DNA from: an uncultured Eubacteriales bacterium
GTDB lineage: Bacteria; Bacillota; Clostridia; Oscillospirales; Oscillospiraceae
Direction of reading: 5' to 3'
Assembly (NCBI GenBank): GCA_900549475.1
Contig: UROF01000004.1
Coordinates: forward strand, 62,001-126,000
DNA: 64,000 bases
Below are positions 17,541 to 25,661 of the stretch, piece after piece. The notes under the pieces were generated by a model. It made no database searches. It had not been told where the DNA came from and worked only from the letters and a program-made list of their open reading frames with translations. The translations under genes were made by a program, and so were the position numbers. Within the stretch, counting starts at the first letter, position 1. Every line of letters starts with the position of its first letter.

Positions 17541-17569
17541 TTGACAATCCTCGAAAAAGCCGCTATACT
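17541..17569 (+). promoter_or_regulatory. Sigma-A promoter driving the cobalamin riboswitch
   Basis: TTGACA (17541-17546), 17-nt spacer, TATACT (17564-17569). Transcription would begin near 17576, about 75 nt before the aptamer. Confidence 0.8.
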
Positions 17570-17649
17570 TGCGCTGTACAGGATGCTCCGGCTGCAACTG
17601 CGTTCCAGTCGCCAGCATCCGATAGCTCTGTTTTCCTATACAAATAACA

Positions 17650-17945
17650 CCTCAGTGCTTACTCCTCCCGGGGAGCAAGGTAAAAGGGAATTCGGGTGAA
17701 ACTCCCGGGCGATCCGGTCACTGTAACTGGGGAGCAAACCGCAACGCCATTGCGTAAGTGAGAAGGCGCGGCAAGCTATGATCCACAAGTCAGGAAACCT
17801 GCTGAGGCGTTCAGCTGCGATAGCTGCTTCCGAAGAAAGCTGCCTGTTGCTATGCGCAAGGAGCCGTCTGCCCCTAAAAGGGTGGCTGCTCCCTGTTCCC
17901 GTGCGTATGCAGCACCCCGCTTTCAAAAAAGCGGGGTGTTTTTTT
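17650..17945 (+). ncRNA. Cobalamin riboswitch with terminator expression platform
   Basis: The + strand shows the class features in order: closing stem CCTCAG (17650-17655) with CTGAGG (17802-17807); the 5' core AAAAGGGAA, GGGTGAAACTCCCGGGCG and CACTGTAACT; and the B12 box AAGTCAGGAAACCTGCT at 17787-17803. The expression platform ends in a strong terminator, CACCCCGCTTT / AAAGCGGGGTG plus seven T, at about 17913-17945. The next + strand genes are btuFCD, 1.2 kb further on; the interval is filled by cbiZ on the other strand. No + strand gene lies immediately after the terminator. The core matches only in this orientation. Confidence 0.9.
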
Positions 17946-19056
17946 ACAGAGGTTCCTCAGTGGGATACAGGCGCCTCTGCTCCCGCAGATGCCCCTTCAA
18001 CACCTCTGCCAGGAATGTCTCCAGTGCCTCCACGGGGTCATCCATCTGTGCCGCACCAATGGGATACTGATAATGCTCGGCGGCAAGTGTCAGGAGGCGG
18101 GCATACCAATCTCCCGTCTCTCCGCGGGTGAGCATACCGCTGCGCTCCTGATCCAGGAGATGCACATACAGCGCCGCGGCAGACACCAGGAAACCGTCCT
18201 GATCAATGTGCTCTATCGCCCGCCGGATAGCAGATTCCCCATTGGGAAATTCAGAAAGGCATTGCTCCAACAGGCTCCGCTCTGTAATGCCAAAGCGCTT
18301 GAGCCGCCGCAGCGTCCGGTGCTGGCCCTGCGGGCAAAGCCCCGTCTGACGGAACAGTGCTTCCGCCGCTGCCGCCTTCACCGCTGAGGCGATCAGCTCC
18401 CCCAGTTTGAAATGCTTGCCTGCATTATACAGGCACTCTCCGTCACTCCCATCGCAGATCAGGATCGCCCCATCAGTACCTGTTCCGGTGGCCAGCTCCG
18501 CGGAGACACTGCTGCCCTGCATCAGATCCCGCAGCAGCGCTGTTTTGGCCTCTGTTGCGGTGAGAAGCGCCTCTGTGAGCGCTCCCGGCGACAGCCGGGC
18601 ACCGATCACCAGAAGAATATTGATCGTACCGGCAGGCACCAGGCAGGGCTCGCCCAGCCGCTCTGTCAGGTGGGCCGGGTCTCCCGCGCACAGGGCATTG
18701 ACGTCCGCCCCGCCGGAAACAATGGCTGTTACCCACAGCTCTTCCCATTCCCGTGTCACCACAGCCAGATTATCCAAATTCGCTGCGGTATCCAACCCCG
18801 CTGTGTGGCAGGGGTCCAGTCCCAGCCGCTTTGCCACAGCCACCTGATGCTCTCTCAGGTCATGCCCCTCCATAGGCTGACACACACCGGCTCTCCCACA
18901 GTCGCTGTAGTTGAATACCGCCGTCAGATCCCGGCGCAAGCCGCCTCCATTGGCACTGGTGGCCAGCACATTTCTCGGGGCGGCGAAACGGATCACGGCA
19001 CTCTTCTCTGAACAGACAAGAGTATCCCCGTTCCGCAGTATGATCCTTCGTTCCAT
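17944..19056 (-). CDS. cbiZ: Adenosylcobinamide amidohydrolase CbiZ
   Basis: 370 aa. Central motifs LATSANGGGLRRDLTAVFN, AVVTREWEELWVTAIVSGGADVN and GTINILLVIGARLSPGALTEALLTATEAK (residues about 160-190) are characteristic of CbiZ, which cleaves the aminopropanol side chain of adenosylcobinamide or pseudo-B12 to give adenosylcobyric acid for remodelling. The ATG at 19056 has GGAGG 5 nt before it; the GTG four codons upstream would remove that site. A C-terminal helical extension of about 120 residues is unlike short CbiZ forms. The stop codon overlaps the U tract of the riboswitch terminator on the other strand. Confidence 0.87.
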   Translation of the reverse strand: MERRIILRNGDTLVCSEKSAVIRFAAPRNVLATSANGGGLRRDLTAVFNYSDCGRAGVCQPMEGHDLREHQVAVAKRLGLDPCHTAGLDTAANLDNLAVVTREWEELWVTAIVSGGADVNALCAGDPAHLTERLGEPCLVPAGTINILLVIGARLSPGALTEALLTATEAKTALLRDLMQGSSVSAELATGTGTDGAILICDGSDGECLYNAGKHFKLGELIASAVKAAAAEALFRQTGLCPQGQHRTLRRLKRFGITERSLLEQCLSEFPNGESAIRRAIEHIDQDGFLVSAAALYVHLLDQERSGMLTRGETGDWYARLLTLAAEHYQYPIGAAQMDDPVEALETFLAEVLKGHLREQRRLYPTEEPL

Positions 19057-19079
19057 AGCGCCCTCCACATCGTTGTCCT

Positions 19080-19104
19080 AGCTGCCGCAGCTCCCTGCGG
19101 CAGG
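19080..19104 (-). other. Stem-loop in the cbiZ leader
   Basis: CTGCCGCAG and CTGCGGCAG pair around CTCC between the cbiZ promoter and its start codon. No U tract follows on the minus strand, so a role in RNA stability or regulation rather than termination is more likely. Confidence 0.5.
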
Positions 19105-19109
19105 CATTT

Positions 19110-19139
19110 ATTATACCACGCTCTCCCAGTCACTGGCAA
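19110..19139 (-). promoter_or_regulatory. Sigma-A promoter of cbiZ
   Basis: Minus strand TTGCCA (19134-19139), 18-nt spacer, TATAAT (19110-19115). In the same 108-nt interval no comparable promoter is visible on the + strand for btuF. Confidence 0.72.
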
Positions 19140-19176
19140 TCACCATCACTTCAGAATACCAGAAAGGAAAAAGAAC

Positions 19177-20187
19177 ATGAAAAAGACCATTCTTGCTCTG
19201 GGCCTGTCCCTGATCCTTCTGCTGTCCGCAGGCTGCGGCAGCCAAAACAGCAGCGCAGGCAACCAGTCCGGCGCCAACGATACCCCCTCCAACAATGTCT
19301 CTTCCAATCAGGATACGCAGCAGGATACACGTCCCACGGAAGACCGCAGTGGTAATCCTATCACCCTCCCCGATGAGATCAATGCCATCATCTCCATGGC
19401 CCCCTCCGCTACCCAGACCCTTCTGGATCTGGGGATGAAAGACAAGCTGGTAGCGGTAGACACCTATTCCGCCATGTATTTTGGTCTGGACTCCCTGCCC
19501 ACCTTTGACATGATGGAGCCGGATACTGAGCAGATCGCCGTGCTGGAGCCCGACCTGATGTTCACCACCGGCATGAGCTCCTCCGGCGGTACGGACCCCT
19601 ACAAGCCCCTGCGTGATGTTGGTGTATGCGTGGCCGATATTCCCTCCTCCTCCAGCATCGAGGCCGTAAAGGAGGACACCCGCTTTATCGCCGCCTGTGT
19701 AGGACAGGAGGAAAAGTGTGAGGAGCTGATCGCCGCCATGGAAGCAGAGCTGGAGGAGATCGCCGCCATCGGCAGCACCATTACCGAGCCCAAGACTGTG
19801 CTCTATGAAATCTCCTGCGCTCCCGATATATACACTGCTGGCCAGGGCACCTTTATTCAGGAGATGCTGGATATCGTCGGTGCTGAAAATATCTTTGCCG
19901 ACCAGGAGAACTATATCTCCGTCACAGAGGAAGCCGCCGTCAGCGCCAACCCCGATGTGATCCTTACCTCTGTCAACTACATTGACGACCCTGTGGGTGA
20001 GATCATGGGCCGCAGCGGCTGGCAAAATGTCACCGCCATTGTCAACGGCGACGTCTACCAGGTGGATGCCAACGCCGTTTCCCTGCCCAACCTCCATGTG
20101 ATCGATGGCATCAAGCAGATCGCCGTTCTGGTCTACCCGGAGGCCTATGCAGATATTGAGAACCCCTTTGCTGACAACGCCGCATGA
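19177..20187 (+). CDS. btuF: Corrinoid ABC transporter substrate-binding lipoprotein (BtuF-like)
   Basis: 336 aa. The signal peptide ends in lipobox LLSAGC (Cys about 22), then a linker of about 35 residues and a periplasmic-binding-protein-2 type fold (PF01497): PDEINAIISMAPSATQTLLDLGMKDKLV, AVLEPDLMFTTG and the second lobe with NPDVILTSVNY. Family members carry cobalamin or iron-siderophores. The riboswitch upstream and adjacent cbiZ point to corrinoids. AAAGGA lies before the ATG. Without that context a ferric-siderophore role would be equally possible. Confidence 0.82.
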   Translation: MKKTILALGLSLILLLSAGCGSQNSSAGNQSGANDTPSNNVSSNQDTQQDTRPTEDRSGNPITLPDEINAIISMAPSATQTLLDLGMKDKLVAVDTYSAMYFGLDSLPTFDMMEPDTEQIAVLEPDLMFTTGMSSSGGTDPYKPLRDVGVCVADIPSSSSIEAVKEDTRFIAACVGQEEKCEELIAAMEAELEEIAAIGSTITEPKTVLYEISCAPDIYTAGQGTFIQEMLDIVGAENIFADQENYISVTEEAAVSANPDVILTSVNYIDDPVGEIMGRSGWQNVTAIVNGDVYQVDANAVSLPNLHVIDGIKQIAVLVYPEAYADIENPFADNAA

Positions 20188-21206
20188 AAACAGGTCTGAA
20201 GATCCTGCTGACCATTCTGGCGGCCATTGCCGTTCTGGTACTCAGTATCGGCGTCGGCTCCGTCTATGTGCCCCCGGATCAGGTGGTCAGCATTCTGCTC
20301 AGCAAGCTGCCCGGCGGTACACTGCCCGACAGTATTGACCCCAATCTGGTCTCCATCGTCTGGGGGATGCGGTTTCCCAGAGCGATCCTGGCCTTCCTGG
20401 CCGGAGGCGCCCTGGCGGTCAGCGGTACCGTGATGCAGTCCATTCTGAAAAATCCCCTGGCCTCCTCCTACACCCTGGGTGTATCCTCCGGCGCCAGCCT
20501 GGGCGCGGCTATGGTGATGGTCAGCGGCCTCACCATTCCCTTCCTGGGGATCTTTACCCTCCCGGTGGCCGGATTTATCGGAGGCCTTGCCACCGTATTT
20601 CTGGCCATGGCCTTCGCAGCCCGCATTGACCGCAAAATGGAAAATCAGACCGTGATCCTGGTGGGCATGGTGTTCTCCCTCTTCGTCAACGCCGTGCTCA
20701 CCCTGGTGACAGCCCTCTCCCGGGAACACCTGCAGCAGATGGTATTCTGGCAGATGGGCGGTTTTTCCGGTCGGGATTGGTCCCATGTGGCGGCCCTGTT
20801 TCCTGTAACAGCCATCGGTATTTTTGTATTGATGCTCTACACCCACGAAATGGATATCATGAGCTTCGGCGAGGACCAAGCCCAGGCCATCGGCGTGGAT
20901 ATCAAAAAGACCAAGATCATCCTCATCGGCATCTCCGCCCTGCTCACCGGCACCACCGTCTCCTTTGTAGGAGTGATCGGCTTTGTGGATCTGATCGCTC
21001 CCCATGTGGTGCGGCGGATCTTCGGCGCCTCCCACCGGTATGTACTGCCCCTGTCGGCGGTATTCGGCGGGACCTTCATGGCTCTGGCGGAGCTGGTAAG
21101 CCGGACGGTACTGGCCCCCACTATTATCCCCGTAGGTGCCGTAACCGCCCTGGTGGGCGCCCCCTTCTTCGCCGTGGTATTCTTCCGCGGCCGAAAGACG
21201 GCGTAA
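20184..21206 (+). CDS. btuC: Corrinoid ABC transporter permease (BtuC/FecCD family)
   Basis: 340 aa with about ten membrane helices. IVWGMRFPRAILAFLAGGALAVSG (residues 55-78), the Gly-rich LASSYTLGVSSGASLGAA, and the coupling helix GVDIKKTKIILIG define the FecCD family. The ATG overlaps the btuF stop (ATGA), implying translational coupling. It is the pore of the transporter formed with the ATPase downstream. Confidence 0.88.
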   Translation: MKTGLKILLTILAAIAVLVLSIGVGSVYVPPDQVVSILLSKLPGGTLPDSIDPNLVSIVWGMRFPRAILAFLAGGALAVSGTVMQSILKNPLASSYTLGVSSGASLGAAMVMVSGLTIPFLGIFTLPVAGFIGGLATVFLAMAFAARIDRKMENQTVILVGMVFSLFVNAVLTLVTALSREHLQQMVFWQMGGFSGRDWSHVAALFPVTAIGIFVLMLYTHEMDIMSFGEDQAQAIGVDIKKTKIILIGISALLTGTTVSFVGVIGFVDLIAPHVVRRIFGASHRYVLPLSAVFGGTFMALAELVSRTVLAPTIIPVGAVTALVGAPFFAVVFFRGRKTA

Positions 21207-21221
21207 GAAAGGAGGAACACT

Positions 21222-21992
21222 ATGCTGCATCTTGATCATCTGTGTGCCGGCTATGGAGGCACGGAGGTCCTCCATCAGCTGAGCTTTGACCTTCCCGTAG
21301 GGGAAAACCTGTGTATCCTGGGGCCCAACGGCTGTGGAAAAAGTACCCTCCTCAAAGCCATTGCCGCCCTCATTGACAGTACCGGAGAGCTGACCCTCCG
21401 AGGAGAACCCATCCGTGCCATGAAGCGGCCTGAGGTGGCCTCCCATATCGCCGTCATGAGCCAGATGAGCACGGTCTATTTTTCCTTTACCGTCTATGAG
21501 ACGGTGATGATGGGCCGCTATCAGAAAATGAAGCGGGGAATCTTTACCTCCCCCTCCTCCGAGGATCGGAAGTACGTGGACCGCTATCTGGCTGTAACTG
21601 GACTGGACAGCCTGCGGGACCGGCAGATCTCCCAGCTCTCCGGCGGACAGCTTCAGCGGGTATTCCTGGCACGGACGCTGGTCCAGGAACCGGACATCAT
21701 CCTGCTGGACGAGCCTACCAACCATTTGGATCTCAAGCACCAGGCGGAGCTGGTGACCTACCTCAAGCAGTGGTCCATTGAAAACCAGCGGACTGTCATC
21801 GGTGTGCTTCATGACATCAATCTCTCCCTGATTCTGTCAGAAAAGCTGCTGTTTCTCAAGGATGGCAATATTGCGGGCTTTGGCTCTGCCTCGCAGCTTC
21901 TCAGCCGGGAATTTCTCAAAGATGTATACGACATGGATGTTGCCCAGTTCATGCTGGATTCCCTGAAAAAGTGGGAAAACATCAAAGAATAA
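21222..21992 (+). CDS. btuD: Corrinoid ABC transporter ATPase (BtuD/FecE type)
   Basis: 256 aa. Walker A LGPNGCGKSTLLKAI, signature QLSGGQLQRVFLA, Walker B DIILLDEPTNHLDLK and H-loop GVLHDINLS are complete. The gene follows the permease after 15 nt with AAAGGAGG before its ATG and is followed by a terminator at 22001-22047. Confidence 0.9.
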   Translation: MLHLDHLCAGYGGTEVLHQLSFDLPVGENLCILGPNGCGKSTLLKAIAALIDSTGELTLRGEPIRAMKRPEVASHIAVMSQMSTVYFSFTVYETVMMGRYQKMKRGIFTSPSSEDRKYVDRYLAVTGLDSLRDRQISQLSGGQLQRVFLARTLVQEPDIILLDEPTNHLDLKHQAELVTYLKQWSIENQRTVIGVLHDINLSLILSEKLLFLKDGNIAGFGSASQLLSREFLKDVYDMDVAQFMLDSLKKWENIKE

Positions 21993-22000
21993 CAACGCAA

Positions 22001-22047
22001 AAAAGCCCGCGGGGTACGGAATGATTTCCGTACCCCGCGGGCTTTTT
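22001..22047. terminator. Bidirectional intrinsic terminator
   Basis: AAAAGCCCGCGGGGTACGGA pairs with TCCGTACCCCGCGGGCTTTT between btuD and the convergent lipoprotein gene. Confidence 0.92.
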
Positions 22048-22059
22048 ACTGTCTGCCGC

Positions 22060-22635
22060 TTACTGCTGCGGCAGGACGGCCTGATACTCGATGGAAGAGA
22101 TATAACCATCCTCAAAGAGGACCACCAGCTGGCTGTCGCCACGGGTGTAGGTGTACTGGTCGTACTCCTCCGTATAATCCTCGCCATAGGCGGCGATCAT
22201 GTCGTCTTTGGTACCGCCGATCTCCAGGCCCTCAGGGGTAGACACCGCATCACTGGTAAACACCACAGAGGACACATAGTTCACATCGTTCAGGGGATAG
22301 GTGTTCAGCTGGAAGCCGTCATAGGTATAGATATAATCCGTACCCTGGAAGGCGCAGCTGGGGGCGTCAAAGGTGGAAATAGGCTCTCCCAGCGCTTCCA
22401 CGATGGGATCCGCCTCCGCGTTCATCTTCACCTCAACACCGTTGCTGGTAAAGACAAAGAGGTCGGCTGCCTGATTTTCGCCGCTGTCGGTATCCCCGCT
22501 GTTCTGGCTCTGATTGCCAGCGGCATTTCCATTATTCCCGGTCTGGCTGCTGTTATTGCCGCCGCAGCCTGCCAGCAGAGCAAGGCACAGGGCCAGGGCC
22601 AGCAGCAGTGAAAACAGCTTATGGTTGTGTTTCAT
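22060..22635 (-). CDS. Lipoprotein of unknown function at the end of the Dlt-like operon
   Basis: 191 aa. The signal peptide ends at lipobox ALLAGC (Cys about 24), followed by a low-complexity Asn/Gly/Ser/Gln linker to about residue 58. The globular part includes FTSNGVEVKMNAEADPIVEALGEP and TDYIYTYDGFQLNTYPL, ending with a segment where GLEIGGTKDDMIAAYGEDY suggests two related halves. It is exported and membrane-anchored. It lies 38 nt after the SGNH protein gene on the same strand, so it probably belongs to the surface-acylation unit. I do not recognise a catalytic family. Confidence 0.7.
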   Translation of the reverse strand: MKHNHKLFSLLLALALCLALLAGCGGNNSSQTGNNGNAAGNQSQNSGDTDSGENQAADLFVFTSNGVEVKMNAEADPIVEALGEPISTFDAPSCAFQGTDYIYTYDGFQLNTYPLNDVNYVSSVVFTSDAVSTPEGLEIGGTKDDMIAAYGEDYTEEYDQYTYTRGDSQLVVLFEDGYISSIEYQAVLPQQ

Positions 22636-22673
22636 GGTTGATTCTCCTTTACTCGGTCGCTTTTGGGTTGCTT

Positions 22674-23753
22674 TTATTCTTCAACAGGTACCTGACTGCC
22701 AGGTGTGGTGGCACGGGTCAGATATCCCTTCTCCGCCAGTTCCGCATACTGCGCCTCCGCCTGGGCATGGTAGGCTTCGCTCTTCTCCGCCCATACAGCA
22801 GAGAGCTCCGCATCATCCCGACGGTCGGGAACCCCGGCATCCCGAAGAATCTGGCCAAAGTAATCGGACAGCTTCTCCGCTCCGCTGAGATTCAGGTGCA
22901 GGCCCTGATCGTAGGTATCGGTGGAAAAATCCAGCCCGATCTCATCGATGTAGTCCAGGAAGTTGATATAGGTGAGGTCATACTGGGCTGCGTAGTCCTC
23001 CATCTGCTGATCCCACTCATCGTACCAGTGGGGATAGAGGCTGGGGGCCTTGATGAGGATCAGCTGTACTCCCTTCTCCTCGCAGAGAAGACGGATCTTG
23101 TCCAGATATTCATAGCAGATGTCGGAAAATTGGTAATTGGCCAGCTTCTTGGGTTCAGGAAGGGTCTCTACAGGCCGCACGTCTGCCCGCATAAGGAATC
23201 CGTTGTGGCTGAGAGTGTCCTGGTGGAACAGGTAACGGAAATCCGATGCCGTCAGCTCGCTCCAGCGGCTGTGATAGCGAAAGAAGGGGAAAATATAGCT
23301 GAGGAGGGTCTCGTCCTCCATCTTGGAGGCCATCACCGCCTGGATCTTGTTCACCGACAGGGGCAGATCGTCCAAAGCCATACGGTTATAGGCCTCGCTC
23401 TGGGGCTTGTCATACTGCATGGACAGTACGTTGAACACCACTACCTGAGGCGTTTCCCGCTCCAGAGTGTCCTTGAGGGTGTAGTAGGAGTGCCAGATCA
23501 GCTGTTGAGGGCTTCCCCGGATATAGCTGGTGACACCGTAGTTCTCCCAAAGGGTGATGGGAGAGAAATTCTCGTATACCTCACAGTCCCCCACAAAAAT
23601 CACATCGTGATCTGTGGTCTCCCGGTAGTACTCCCGCACCAGGGCTCCATCGGGGATGCCGTCCATGTATTTTGGCACCAGCAGCGCCTGGAGGAGGAAA
23701 AAGGCCCCGATCCAGATCAGGGCGATCCCACCCCATTTGCAGATACGTTTCAT
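22674..23753 (-). CDS. DltD-like SGNH-family membrane-anchored protein with Cys nucleophile
   Basis: 359 aa. One N-terminal membrane helix (residues 7-27), then an extracellular SGNH-like domain. Block I reads VIFVGDCEVYENFSP where DltD and relatives have GSS; cysteine stands at the nucleophile position. The C-terminal Asp/His block is YDQGLHLNLSGAEKL. It lies 13 nt after the MBOAT gene, in the position of DltD in dlt operons, and so is expected to help transfer an activated acyl or aminoacyl group to a surface polymer. Whether Cys is catalytic is not known. Confidence 0.78.
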   Translation of the reverse strand: MKRICKWGGIALIWIGAFFLLQALLVPKYMDGIPDGALVREYYRETTDHDVIFVGDCEVYENFSPITLWENYGVTSYIRGSPQQLIWHSYYTLKDTLERETPQVVVFNVLSMQYDKPQSEAYNRMALDDLPLSVNKIQAVMASKMEDETLLSYIFPFFRYHSRWSELTASDFRYLFHQDTLSHNGFLMRADVRPVETLPEPKKLANYQFSDICYEYLDKIRLLCEEKGVQLILIKAPSLYPHWYDEWDQQMEDYAAQYDLTYINFLDYIDEIGLDFSTDTYDQGLHLNLSGAEKLSDYFGQILRDAGVPDRRDDAELSAVWAEKSEAYHAQAEAQYAELAEKGYLTRATTPGSQVPVEE

Positions 23754-23765
23754 GGATGCTCCTTG

Positions 23766-25358
23766 TCAGAATTGATTATAGATGAACTGGCTGGCATCAT
23801 AGCCCACACCGTAGGCGCCAAACACCAGCACTGCAAAGGTGAGGCCAAAAGCCACCGCGTACCGTGCCGCCTCCGGAGCTCGCTCCAGCTGCTCCCGGAC
23901 ACTGCCCCGCCGCTGCCGAAGGCTCACGCCCAGCATCAGCAGGCACCCAAGGCCCGCCACGATCCAGTCACCCACGCCTAGGCCCAGCTCCAGCAGGGAG
24001 CCGTCCCACAGAGGCGTGAGAGAGAAGCGGGTAAAGATGGTCCCCACCATGGAGAAAGTGAGAGGCACATCCCGGTAGCAGTCCAGGGATCTAAGGGCGC
24101 TCATGAGCCAGAAGGTCCGTACCACCTGGAACAGCCGCCATCCAAAGGTTGCTCCCACCTTGGGGAAGCGCTCATGGAAGCGGTGATACAGCGGGGCACA
24201 CTCCTGGGAGATAATGATGACCACACCATTGAGAAGGCCCCAGACGATGAAGTTCCAGCTGGCACCGTGCCAGATACCGGTGGCAAACCAGGTAAGCAGC
24301 GTGGCCAGATACACCGGCACCCTTTTACCAAGCTCCGGCCCCAGGAGAGCCCGGGACTTCTTGGAGATAGAGAGCATGGGCTTTGACACAGACACCGGGT
24401 AGAAGATATAATCCCGGAACCAGGTGCCCATGGTGATGTGCCAGCGCCGCCAGTATTCCTCAATGTTCTTGGAGAAGTATGGACGGATGAAGTTCTCCTT
24501 CACCGGCACCCCCAGGGTATTGGCAATACCGATGGTGATGTCGATACCACCGGTGAAATCGGCATACAGCTCCAGAGCGTAGAGGAACATACCGATGAGG
24601 ACAAAAATGCCGTCATAGGTCTCCGGCGCGCCGATGATAGCCGTAACAGCGGTGAGAAGCCGGTCGGCCACCACCATTTTCTTGAAGTAGCCCCACAGGA
24701 CCCGCTGGAGGCCAAAGGACACCGTCCGGCGGTCAAAGGGATGCTCCTCCAACAGATGGGGGGCCAGGTCATCATAGCGGCTGATAGGGCCCTGGACCAG
24801 CTGGGGGAAGAAGGATACGAACAGGGCGAACCGGGGCAGGCTCTCCTGGGGAGGATACTTACCCCGGTAGACATCGATCAGATAGCCGATGGTCTGGAAG
24901 GTGTAGAAGGAAATGCCCATGGGCAGCAGCAGATCCACCAGTTGGAGCTGTCCGCCGCCAAAGAGGGCGGAGATGGCGTTGATATTGACGATGGCAAAGT
25001 TGGTGTACTTGAGCACCGCCAGGATGCCGAAGTTCAAAAGCAGCGCCGCCAGGAACCATCCCAGCTTCTTCTTTTTCACCCGGGCCTTGTAGGCCTTCTT
25101 ATCCTCAGAGGTGAGGGCTTCCTTCCGGGCCTTCAGATAGGTGCTCTGCCGTTTCTGGAGACGGTCCATCCGCAGGGACGCATACCAGCAGGTCACCGTG
25201 GTGACAGCGATAAAGATGAGACATCCCCATCCGGCAAAAGCATAGAAAATGTAACTGGCCGCCAGCAGCAGCATCCACTGGAACCGTTTGGGTACCAGGT
25301 AGTACAGCGGAAACAGGATGGCCAGAAACAGGATAAATCCAAATGAGGTAAACAGCAT
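23766..25358 (-). CDS. MBOAT family O-acyltransferase (DltB/AlgI-like)
   Basis: 530 aa with about 11 membrane helices. The MBOAT catalytic region is intact: EEYWRRWHITMGTWFRDYIFYP, followed by ATGIWHGASWNFIVWGLLNG with the invariant histidine in WHG. It should form the membrane channel that moves an acyl or D-alanyl group from the carrier protein to the outside. A basic segment near residues 65-100 is longer than in typical DltB. It lies between the carrier-protein gene and the SGNH gene. The ribosome site (AAGGAC) is weak. Confidence 0.85.
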   Translation of the reverse strand: MLFTSFGFILFLAILFPLYYLVPKRFQWMLLLAASYIFYAFAGWGCLIFIAVTTVTCWYASLRMDRLQKRQSTYLKARKEALTSEDKKAYKARVKKKKLGWFLAALLLNFGILAVLKYTNFAIVNINAISALFGGGQLQLVDLLLPMGISFYTFQTIGYLIDVYRGKYPPQESLPRFALFVSFFPQLVQGPISRYDDLAPHLLEEHPFDRRTVSFGLQRVLWGYFKKMVVADRLLTAVTAIIGAPETYDGIFVLIGMFLYALELYADFTGGIDITIGIANTLGVPVKENFIRPYFSKNIEEYWRRWHITMGTWFRDYIFYPVSVSKPMLSISKKSRALLGPELGKRVPVYLATLLTWFATGIWHGASWNFIVWGLLNGVVIIISQECAPLYHRFHERFPKVGATFGWRLFQVVRTFWLMSALRSLDCYRDVPLTFSMVGTIFTRFSLTPLWDGSLLELGLGVGDWIVAGLGCLLMLGVSLRQRRGSVREQLERAPEAARYAVAFGLTFAVLVFGAYGVGYDASQFIYNQF

Positions 25359-25405
25359 GTCGTTTCAGCAGTCCTTGTCAAGAATTCCGCCTCTCAGGCA
25401 GGGAT

Positions 25406-25642
25406 TCAGTCCTCATCGGACAGGCGCTCCACCAGCTCAAAGAGAGCCTGGGCAGAGTTGAAATTCTCCGGAACGATCTCTCCGGCAGGGATGGATACGT
25501 CAAAATTGGCACTGATCTCAGTGACGATGCTGACAATATCGAAGGAATCCAGTACCTTGTTGTCGATCAGGCCCGTCTCAGAGGTAAAATCCACCTCGGG
25601 ATGCAGATCATTCAGGATCTCCAGCAGCTCATCAAAAGTCAT
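25406..25642 (-). CDS. Acyl/peptidyl carrier protein (DltC-like)
   Basis: 78 aa acidic protein. Phosphopantetheine attaches to Ser in VLDSFDIVSIV (about residue 33). Length and charge match DltC-type D-alanyl carrier proteins rather than the fatty-acid ACP. It is directly downstream of the adenylation gene and upstream of the MBOAT gene. AAAGGAG lies before the ATG. Confidence 0.88.
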   Translation of the reverse strand: MTFDELLEILNDLHPEVDFTSETGLIDNKVLDSFDIVSIVTEISANFDVSIPAGEIVPENFNSAQALFELVERLSDED

Positions 25643-25661
25643 GGCGTTGCTCCTTTCTCAT

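Noticed and set aside
17650..17807. The possibility that the cobalamin riboswitch is on the - strand and serves cbiZ
   Set aside because: The aptamer core and B12 box match only on the + strand, and on the - strand it would lie downstream of cbiZ.
17778..18131. A 117-codon + strand frame that begins inside the riboswitch
   Set aside because: It would need translation through the aptamer and terminator hairpin, has no ribosome site, and overlaps cbiZ.
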